The notes beneath the pieces are model-generated. The model ran no database searches. It worked only from the letters and a program-made list of their open reading frames with translations, and had not been told where the DNA came from. Source: Candidatus Bathyarchaeota archaeon (GTDB lineage: Archaea; Thermoproteota; Bathyarchaeia; Bathyarchaeales; Bathyarchaeaceae). Taken from it: a stretch of DNA of 8,862 bases. The position numbers and the translations under genes are program-made. Where the stretch lies: positions 1,253,681 to 1,262,542 of the forward strand of contig CP070636.1 of assembly GCA_020356305.1 (NCBI GenBank), given 5' to 3'. Numbering within the stretch: position 1 is the first letter of the stretch; every line of letters begins with the position of its first letter. Below, piece by piece: positions 1-4,550 of this stretch.

Positions 1-2
1 AT

Positions 3-602
3 GCCACCGGTGAATTTTGGGTTTTCAACTCGCCCATACCAGCCACAAGACACCTGATGTTCAACCTTAACCATCCAGTTCTCAGCAACAGATATGTGAG
101 ACAGGCTATAGCCCATGCTATCGACTACCCACATATAGTTGATGACATTCTGCCCCCGTACTGTCTTAAAGGAACCCTGCAAGCCACTCCTGTTTGGCCA
201 ATGATGGAATGGGCCTACCCGACACCTCCAGACGAAGTGCTATACAACATTGGGCCCTACGAGTACAACATTCCAGTGGCGCAGCAGTACATGAACATGT
301 GGAAATATTCACTGGCCGAAAACACTGGAACACCCAACCCCACTCCGCCGCCACCTTACAATCCAGATCCAGACTTGGTGGCGTTGGGACCCGTTGGCGA
401 CAATGATTTCAGCGGTTTCGTTGAGATGAGTGACTTCTTCATCTGGGCGGAGAACGTTGGAACATACCCCGACGATTGGCCTTGGTATGCAGGCCAAGAC
501 ATTGATCCCGACTCTAACAACGACGGTTACGTTGAGCTGGCTGACTTCTACCGATGGAGAGAAAACATCGGTGAACAATATCCGTTCGACGGAGCCAGAT
601 GA
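3..602 (+). CDS. ABC transporter family-5 solute-binding protein, 3' end, with C-terminal dockerin-like repeats
   Basis: The frame is open from the left edge, so this is the last 199 residues of a larger gene whose start lies outside. The stretch RHLMFNLNHPVLSNRYVRQA, followed by an AIDYPHIV segment, is the hallmark of the SBP_bac_5 family (extracellular peptide, nickel or sugar-oligomer binding proteins of ABC importers). Counting from the Met at base 57, residues 67-85 (PYEYNIPVAQQYMNMW) match the usual 'pYeyD..kA..yL' segment. The family normally continues for well over 100 residues more. Here a proline-rich linker (about 92-106) leads to two 12-residue calcium-loop motifs, DNDFSGFVEMSD (115-126) and DSNNDGYVELAD (152-163), each followed by DF(F/Y)xWxEN(V/I)G. 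These resemble dockerin type I or EF-hand repeats and suggest an extracellular protein. There is no C-terminal membrane anchor. No permease or ATPase genes follow. Family call firm; substrate unknown. Confidence 0.85.
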   Translation, partial: ATGEFWVFNSPIPATRHLMFNLNHPVLSNRYVRQAIAHAIDYPHIVDDILPPYCLKGTLQATPVWPMMEWAYPTPPDEVLYNIGPYEYNIPVAQQYMNMWKYSLAENTGTPNPTPPPPYNPDPDLVALGPVGDNDFSGFVEMSDFFIWAENVGTYPDDWPWYAGQDIDPDSNNDGYVELADFYRWRENIGEQYPFDGAR

Positions 603-734
603 AAGCAAGCCATATGCGCGCGTGGAATGTTCTGGAAGTTTACATTCTCCTGTTAAATGTGTGAAACGGGTTTTTCAGCAAGGTTTCAACATTATTTCTT
701 GTGGTTTGAAAGAAGCGTGAAAACAGTTTAGAAT

Positions 735-776
735 AGCAAAATCACAAATAAGTTTGTGTTTTTATGATATTTTGCT
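735..776. repeat. Nested inverted repeat, possible terminator of the solute-binding gene or operator
   Basis: An outer perfect 8-base arm pair, AGCAAAAT (735-742) and ATTTTGCT (769-776), encloses an inner perfect hairpin CACAAA (743-748), loop TAAG, TTTGTG (753-758). The inner stem is followed directly by a T run (759-763), and the DNA stays T-rich to about 790. It lies 133 bases after the solute-binding stop and 85 bases before the next start. The T-rich tract after a stem would suit transcription termination; the symmetry would also suit a dimeric regulator. The arms are AT-rich, so a chance origin cannot be excluded. Confidence 0.4.
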
Positions 777-797
777 TATTAATATTCTTCACACAAG

Positions 798-805
798 CTT
801 TAAAA
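798..805 (+). promoter_or_regulatory. TATA-like box for the FrhB-like gene
   Basis: CTTTAAAA preceded by ACAAG resembles an archaeal BRE/TATA element. It would place the transcript start near base 828, giving a leader of about 33 bases that contains the AGGTGA ribosome binding site at 851-856. Position and sequence fit; there is no experimental support. Confidence 0.45.
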
Positions 806-860
806 CATCTAGAATGGCTAATAATCGGATACATTCCCGTCATAACATTTAGGTGAAGAA

Positions 861-1922
861 ATGTCTAAGCTGACCGCAAAAGCTCCCAAGCTGAGTTTTG
901 ACGAAATCTTGAACAAAGTTGTCTCTGCTGAAAAGTGTGCCGGATGCGCTGCCTGCGTTGTCGTCTGCCCAATAGGTTGCTTAGAATACTCGAAAGAAAA
1001 ACCAAGATTAGTGAATAAATGCACGGCGTGTGGAATTTGCTCCAAAGTCTGTCCTAGATACGACTTCAACCGTTCAGCGATAGAAACATTTCTGTTCGGA
1101 AGGGAAAGAAAACAAGAGGAAGACTTTGGCATTCATCGTCGCATAGTTGTCGCCCAGGCTAGCGATGAACGTATACTTCAGGGTTGCCAAGATGGAGGGG
1201 TAGTGACAGCGCTTCTAATATCTGCTCTGGAAACTGAACTGGTGGACAGCGCCGTCGTGTCTGGAATTGACAAGGACAGACCTTTTTATCCCGTTCCGAG
1301 GCTTGCAACAACTCCAGACGAGATTCTGGAATGTGCCGGAACAAGATACTCCTACTCGACAAATTTCCTTGCCTTTCAAGAAGGAATCAAACAAAAGAAG
1401 AAGAGCATAGCTTTCGTTGGAACCCCATGTCAAATTCACGCTCTGCGAAAAATTGAGATGATTCCTCTGAAAAAATACTCTAACCCACTACAAATAGCCA
1501 TTGGACTAATGTGCACTGAATCCTTCACATATGAAGGGTTTATGAAGAACCACATCCGAAGAAAACTCGACATCAACCTACATGATATAAGCAAAATTAA
1601 CATCAAAGGAAAAATCTTGATTACCACCAAATCTGGAAAAATAGAAACTATCCCACTTGCCGAAGCCAAAACATATACCCGCAAAGGCTGCGTCCCATGC
1701 ACCGATTTCTCTTCTGAGCTCGCTGACATCTCAGCGGGTGGTCTGGGACTAAACAATTGGACCTTCACGATTATTCGCACTGAAAAGGGCGAACGATTCT
1801 TTGAAAGTGCCGAAGAGAGAGGGTTACTTAGAACGAAGCCTTTTGAGGAAGAAAAGAGAGCTTTTGATTTGCTGCTTAAGCTATCCAAGAAGAAACGAAG
1901 AGCATCCATTGTTTCCGTCTGA
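861..1922 (+). CDS. FrhB/FpoF-like coenzyme F420 oxidoreductase beta subunit (iron-sulfur flavoprotein)
   Basis: This 353-residue protein begins with two ferredoxin-type [4Fe-4S] motifs: C26-x2-C29-x2-C32-x3-C36 and C54-x2-C57-x2-C60-x3-C64. The FrhB core follows, with QGCQDGGVVTALL (108-119), FVGTPCQIHALRK (185-197, C190) and a C-terminal CVPC (277-280) followed by ELADISAGGLG. By family knowledge the core binds FAD and an iron-sulfur cluster and exchanges hydride with F420. Length and the N-terminal double ferredoxin resemble FpoF/FqoF, the F420H2-oxidising subunit, and also stand-alone FrhB paralogues that work with other enzymes. No hydrogenase or Fpo partner genes are present, so the partner is unknown. 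The start is supported by AGGTGA (851-856), four bases before ATG. Mtd follows about 100 bases downstream on the same strand, which points to F420 cycling in C1 metabolism. The protein is cytoplasmic by appearance: no signal peptide or membrane segment. The family call is firm, the exact subunit name is not. Confidence 0.88.
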   Translation: MSKLTAKAPKLSFDEILNKVVSAEKCAGCAACVVVCPIGCLEYSKEKPRLVNKCTACGICSKVCPRYDFNRSAIETFLFGRERKQEEDFGIHRRIVVAQASDERILQGCQDGGVVTALLISALETELVDSAVVSGIDKDRPFYPVPRLATTPDEILECAGTRYSYSTNFLAFQEGIKQKKKSIAFVGTPCQIHALRKIEMIPLKKYSNPLQIAIGLMCTESFTYEGFMKNHIRRKLDINLHDISKINIKGKILITTKSGKIETIPLAEAKTYTRKGCVPCTDFSSELADISAGGLGLNNWTFTIIRTEKGERFFESAEERGLLRTKPFEEEKRAFDLLLKLSKKKRRASIVSV

Positions 1923-1925
1923 ACA

Positions 1926-1930
1926 TTTTT
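1926..1930 (+). terminator. Short T run after the FrhB-like gene
   Basis: TTTTT begins three bases after the TGA stop, with no clear stem. Archaeal termination can use T runs alone, but this one is short, so termination may be partial and the downstream mtd could be co-transcribed. Confidence 0.2.
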
Positions 1931-1951
1931 GCCCGCTAGACAGAGGAACTC

Positions 1952-1960
1952 CATAAAAAG
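1952..1960 (+). promoter_or_regulatory. mtd: Possible TATA box for mtd
   Basis: CATAAAAAG in the gap before mtd resembles an archaeal TATA element. It predicts a transcript start near 1980 and a leader of about 40 bases. This would allow mtd to be transcribed separately from the FrhB-like gene. It is a weak match taken from an AT-rich stretch. Confidence 0.3.
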
Positions 1961-2012
1961 AAAACACATTGTTAATAAGCAATTGACGACAATCTTCTTC
2001 ACAAAAATAGTC

Positions 2013-2018
2013 AGGTGA
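2013..2018 (+). promoter_or_regulatory. mtd: Ribosome binding site that favours a TTG start for mtd
   Basis: AGGTGA at 2013-2018 is the same Shine-Dalgarno hexamer used four bases before the FrhB-like gene and six bases before radA. Here it lies five bases before TTG (2024-2026). It overlaps the GTG at 2015-2017, which has no binding site of its own. This makes TTG at 2024 the better start. Confidence 0.55.
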
Positions 2019-2023
2019 CCTCT

Positions 2024-2902
2024 TTGGAAAAAGTGAAAATAGGAATTTTCAAGTGCGGTAACATCGGAGCATCTCCCATATTTGAACTGCTCCTCGATGA
2101 ACTTGCAGAACGCGGAGACATAAAGGTGAGAACTTTAACAACTGGCTCCAAAATGGGTGTTGAAGATATCGAGGAAGCTTTGCCAAAAATCTTCGAATTT
2201 GACCCCGATCTCCTAATCTTTATTTCTCCAAACCCAGCAATTCCTGGACCTGCAAAAGTAAGAGAAATACTCTCGAAGAAAGGCGTGCCCAGCATCGTAA
2301 TTTCGGATAGCGTAGCTAAGCGCGTCAGAAATAAACTTGAAGAACAAGGTTTAGGCTATATAATAATAATGGGCGACCCCATGATTGGCGCCCGGAGAGA
2401 ATTTTTAGATCCGATTGAAATGGCGATCTTCAATTCAAATATTATTAAAGTACTTGCGATTACTGGAGTTTTGAGAATATTACATCAGGAAATTGATAGG
2501 TTGATAGCTATCCTCAAGGAGAATTTGCCTCTCACATTGCCAACGTTGCTAGTTGACACCAACATTATCCGAGATAACTCCGATTTCCAGAATCCCTACG
2601 CAAAAGCTAAAGCAATGGCTGCCTATGAAATGGCTAAAAGGGTTGCTGAAATCGATCAAGCGGCCTGCTTCGTAGAGAAGGAGAAAGAGAAGTACATCCC
2701 TCTTGTTGCATGTGCGCATGAATTGGCTCAGGCTGCCGCTAAATTAGCCGAAGAGGCGAGGGAAATTGAAAAACAAGCTGATACGCTAACGCGAAAACCC
2801 CACTCGAAAAAGGGCGAACCGTTGACTAAAGCCAAGTTGATGCTTCGGCCCACCGTAGACGAGGAAACTTATCGGAGATGGCTTAAAACTTCACAAGTCT
2901 AA
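2024..2902 (+). CDS. mtd: F420-dependent methylenetetrahydromethanopterin dehydrogenase
   Basis: Mtd reversibly oxidises methylene-tetrahydromethanopterin to methenyl-H4MPT with F420 as hydride acceptor, in the archaeal C1 (Wood-Ljungdahl or methanogenic) branch, in the cytoplasm. The protein (292 residues from TTG) carries stretches I recognise from Methanopyrus and other Mtd sequences: KIGIFKCGNIGAS at the N-terminus, PNPAIPGPAKVREIL, LEEQGLGYI, GARREFLDPIEMAI, NPYAKAKAMAA, CFVEKEKEKYIPLVACAHE and a C-terminal helix LAEEAREIEKQADTL. Length matches the family (about 275-295). The start at TTG 2024 is chosen because AGGTGA sits five bases upstream and the protein then begins MEKVKIGIFKCG; GTG at 2015 would add three residues and lacks a binding site. 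The upstream FrhB-like protein could re-oxidise or supply F420H2. Its presence implies F420 and H4MPT (or a related pterin) in this organism. No oddity in the family motifs. Confidence 0.95.
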   Translation: MEKVKIGIFKCGNIGASPIFELLLDELAERGDIKVRTLTTGSKMGVEDIEEALPKIFEFDPDLLIFISPNPAIPGPAKVREILSKKGVPSIVISDSVAKRVRNKLEEQGLGYIIIMGDPMIGARREFLDPIEMAIFNSNIIKVLAITGVLRILHQEIDRLIAILKENLPLTLPTLLVDTNIIRDNSDFQNPYAKAKAMAAYEMAKRVAEIDQAACFVEKEKEKYIPLVACAHELAQAAAKLAEEAREIEKQADTLTRKPHSKKGEPLTKAKLMLRPTVDEETYRRWLKTSQV

Positions 2903-2955
2903 CGAATCTCCCTGCTGACCCAACAGAAAGACGCAAGCTGTGGCTTTTCCATGCG

Positions 2956-3552
2956 TTAAACTACTGACAGAAGAGTTTCTCCTGAAGCAAGCTTCCTTAG
3001 ATCTTCCTCGCCTTCCTTGTAGCCGGAGGCAATCAGCAAATCTCCAGCTCTGACCATTGAATCTGGCTTGGGTCTTAACCATTTTTTTCCCCTTCTTATT
3101 ACCAGCACCCACATGCCTGTTTCCTCCGGAATCCGGCAGTCTCGCAAATTCTTCCCAACAAATGAAGATTTCTTTGCCACCTGTGCACGAGTCACCGTTT
3201 CTTCAGCCTCCTTGATGACAAGTTTCAGCACAGGATGAGGTTCTAACCCTCTCAACACGACGTCACTGATTTCAGCTGCAGCATCTGCTATCCGTTCTGT
3301 AACGACCCCGAGTCGTATTAAACCCAGAAAATCTCTGGATTCCTCTGGTTTGAATCCGCTGGATAGGACAAGAAGCTCAAATTGTGTATGCAACTCATCA
3401 ATATGCTTTTCAAGCTCCTGCACCTCTTCCGCCAGTTCTCGACTATTCAGCAGAATCGACGAGTAGGCAATATCCATCATGAGTTCAGAGGTATCTTTCA
3501 GTTCCGCAAGTTTGTTCGCGATATTTTTGAAGAGCTTTCTAGTTGACGCCAT
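2956..3552 (-). CDS. PhoU-like helical domain plus RCK_C (TrkA-C) domain protein, second of a tandem pair
   Basis: This 198-residue protein is mostly helical in its first 125 residues, with the PhoU-like pattern LKDTSELMMDIAYSSILLNS (18-37), then RELAEEVQELEKHIDEL (38-54) and RIADAAAEISDVVLRGLEPHP (87-107). An RCK_C domain follows at about 128-190 (SSFVGKNLRD, WVLVIRRGKKWLRPKPD, RAGDLLIASG). RCK_C domains bind small ligands and gate potassium or other ion channels and transporters; the PhoU-like part probably mediates oligomerisation. There are no membrane segments and no Rossmann RCK_N domain, so this is a cytoplasmic accessory or regulator whose transport partner is not in the window. ATG is supported by GAGG (3561-3564) eight bases upstream, inside the end of the preceding gene. 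It is paralogous to that gene, lies in the same frame, and is separated from its TAG by a single codon, so the two are surely co-transcribed. It converges on mtd with a 53-base gap. Confidence 0.85.
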   Translation of the reverse strand: MASTRKLFKNIANKLAELKDTSELMMDIAYSSILLNSRELAEEVQELEKHIDELHTQFELLVLSSGFKPEESRDFLGLIRLGVVTERIADAAAEISDVVLRGLEPHPVLKLVIKEAEETVTRAQVAKKSSFVGKNLRDCRIPEETGMWVLVIRRGKKWLRPKPDSMVRAGDLLIASGYKEGEEDLRKLASGETLLSVV

Positions 3553-3555
3553 ACT

Positions 3556-4164
3556 CTATTCCTCAAGTTTCTGGATTGTTCCTACAGCGAGACCCTTGAG
3601 TTCCTCGACACCTAACGGAGCCCCACGTGCAATAAGAATGTCGTCCTCGCCAATTGTTTCGTCGCTTTTCGGATTGATTATCCATTCTCCTTTTCGACGA
3701 ATTGCGATTATGTCAACTCCGATCTTTGACGCTAGTCCTAGTTCTTCTAGCTTCTGTCCTATCAGAATAGAGCGGGGATCAACAACCACACGAGCCAATC
3801 GTTCTTCGACTCTACGAAAGACTTCACGAACAATGGGGTGAACACCAATTTCCCGTAAGACTATCCCAGCTACCTCCGCCGCTGCATCTGAAATCTTGTC
3901 GGCCGCTGCGGCCACTGAATACACCCCAACAAGAGCTTCGGCGTCTTCGGCGTCTCTGGCGGCAAGCATCGCGTTCATCTCCAAAAGGTACGCGAGGGTG
4001 TCAACACGCTTCTCGAGTGTTAGTACTTCTTCAGCGAGCTCGCGACTATGGAAGAGCGCTGCAGAGTATGCTAGATCAATCATTAGTTCAGATATGTCTT
4101 TCATTTCGACGAGAATATTGCGAACTGGCATGGGCTTATATTCGATTTTTTCCAAGCGTACCAT
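3556..4164 (-). CDS. PhoU-like helical domain plus RCK_C (TrkA-C) domain protein, first of a tandem pair
   Basis: From ATG at 4164 the protein has 202 residues. The N-terminal helical part carries VEMKDISELMIDLAYSAALF (19-38), RELAEEVLTLEKRVDTLAYLL (41-61) and KISDAAAEVAGIVLREIGVHP (90-110), the same layout as the downstream paralogue. The RCK_C domain spans about 130-195 (SILIGQKLEELGL, GVDIIAIRRKGEWIINPKSD, GEDDILIARG). It is likely a cytoplasmic ligand-sensing subunit of an ion transport system, and the pair may form a hetero-oligomer. Start choice: relatives begin shortly before the 'EYKP..VRNILVEMKD' segment, so ATG 4164 fits best; a GTG at 4215 would add 17 residues (ending in RVFGS) and cannot be excluded because the likely TATA box lies at 4262-4271. 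Neither start has a strong ribosome binding site. It ends in TAG, three bases before the next ATG. A partner channel or transporter is not encoded here. Confidence 0.83.
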   Translation of the reverse strand: MVRLEKIEYKPMPVRNILVEMKDISELMIDLAYSAALFHSRELAEEVLTLEKRVDTLAYLLEMNAMLAARDAEDAEALVGVYSVAAAADKISDAAAEVAGIVLREIGVHPIVREVFRRVEERLARVVVDPRSILIGQKLEELGLASKIGVDIIAIRRKGEWIINPKSDETIGEDDILIARGAPLGVEELKGLAVGTIQKLEE

Positions 4165-4261
4165 GCTACCAAAAACTCTCCAGGCTAGCCACAAAATCAC
4201 TGCTCTATCATTCACCGCAGGCGTTAATAACGTTTCGTGGAAAGAGAACGCGCTAATAGTT

Positions 4262-4271
4262 CCATATATTT
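4262..4271 (-). promoter_or_regulatory. TATA-like box for the PhoU-RCK_C pair
   Basis: Read on the minus strand this is AAATATATGG, a good archaeal TATA core. It predicts a transcript start near 4240. The leader would be about 25 bases to the GTG at 4215 or about 75 bases to the ATG at 4164, so this element leaves the start of the first gene open. Confidence 0.45.
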
Positions 4272-4334
4272 GTACGCTTCGTCATGGAGACTAATTAGTG
4301 GTTGGCCTTCTTCTACGAGCGCTAGTCCAAATGA

Positions 4335-4342
4335 TTTAAATA
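4335..4342 (+). promoter_or_regulatory. TATA-like box for the small basic protein gene
   Basis: TTTAAATA within an AT-rich block lies about 52 bases before the GTG start at 4394. It predicts a transcript start near 4365 and a leader of about 30 bases holding the GGAGGT binding site. The spacing supports the small gene as a real transcription unit. Confidence 0.5.
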
Positions 4343-4381
4343 TGACTCTTGTTATGCTAAGCGCTTAATGCAAGTGAAGTC

Positions 4382-4387
4382 GGAGGT
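4382..4387 (+). promoter_or_regulatory. Strong ribosome binding site for the small basic protein gene
   Basis: GGAGGT is a full-strength match to the archaeal anti-Shine-Dalgarno sequence. It stands six bases before GTG 4394, the normal distance. It is the best binding site in the window and decides the start of an otherwise easily missed gene. Confidence 0.6.
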
Positions 4388-4393
4388 TGGAAT

Positions 4394-4528
4394 GTGGCCA
4401 AGAGAGGCAAGAAAGCGAAAGCCGCAGGTCGAGAGCAACATCGACAGATTGTAAGAGCCAAAAAGCTGCAGAGGAAACAGAAAAAAAAGGTTGAGCTTCC
4501 CAAAAAGCACCAGAAAAACAAGAGATAG
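4394..4528 (+). CDS. Small, very basic protein of 44 residues, unknown function
   Basis: GTG at 4394 to TAG at 4526-4528 encodes 44 residues starting (M)AKRGKKAKAAGREQHRQ and ending KKHQKNKR. Lysine (14), arginine (6) and histidine (2) make up half of it, against two glutamates, so it is strongly positive and probably binds RNA or DNA; it could be a ribosome-associated or nucleoid peptide. The centre (IVRAKKLQRKQKKKVEL) could form one helix. No cysteine, aromatic residue, signal or membrane segment is present. Support for a real gene is a TATA-like box at 4335-4342, GGAGGT six bases before the start, and an ORF that fills the gap between the divergent PhoU-RCK_C operon and the convergent helicase gene, whose stop lies 22 bases away. 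I do not recognise the family. Its A8 run (4481-4488) is a possible slippage or antisense termination site. The main alternative is an A-rich non-coding stretch. Confidence 0.6.
   Translation: MAKRGKKAKAAGREQHRQIVRAKKLQRKQKKKVELPKKHQKNKR
4481..4488 (-). terminator. T8 tract downstream of the helicase gene
   Basis: On the minus strand this is eight consecutive T, about 65 bases past the helicase stop, within a T-rich region that is the antisense of the lysine-rich small gene. Archaeal RNA polymerase terminates at such tracts, so the helicase transcript probably ends here, overlapping the small gene in antisense. Confidence 0.35.
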
Positions 4529-4550
4529 TTTCTTGTATACGTGTGAGCGC

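Noticed and set aside
309..608. 99-residue minus-strand ORF opposite the solute-binding protein
   Set aside because: It mirrors the repeated dockerin-like coding sequence and has no independent support.
1436..2002. 188-residue minus-strand ORF with a hydrophobic, signal-like start opposite the FrhB-like gene
   Set aside because: It lies almost wholly antisense to a gene with clear family motifs, and shows no motif of its own; its apparent signal comes from reading A-rich intergenic DNA backwards.
3479..4294. Serine-rich plus-strand ORFs opposite the PhoU-RCK_C genes
   Set aside because: Low-complexity serine and arginine composition is typical of reading a coding strand backwards; the minus-strand genes have recognisable domains.
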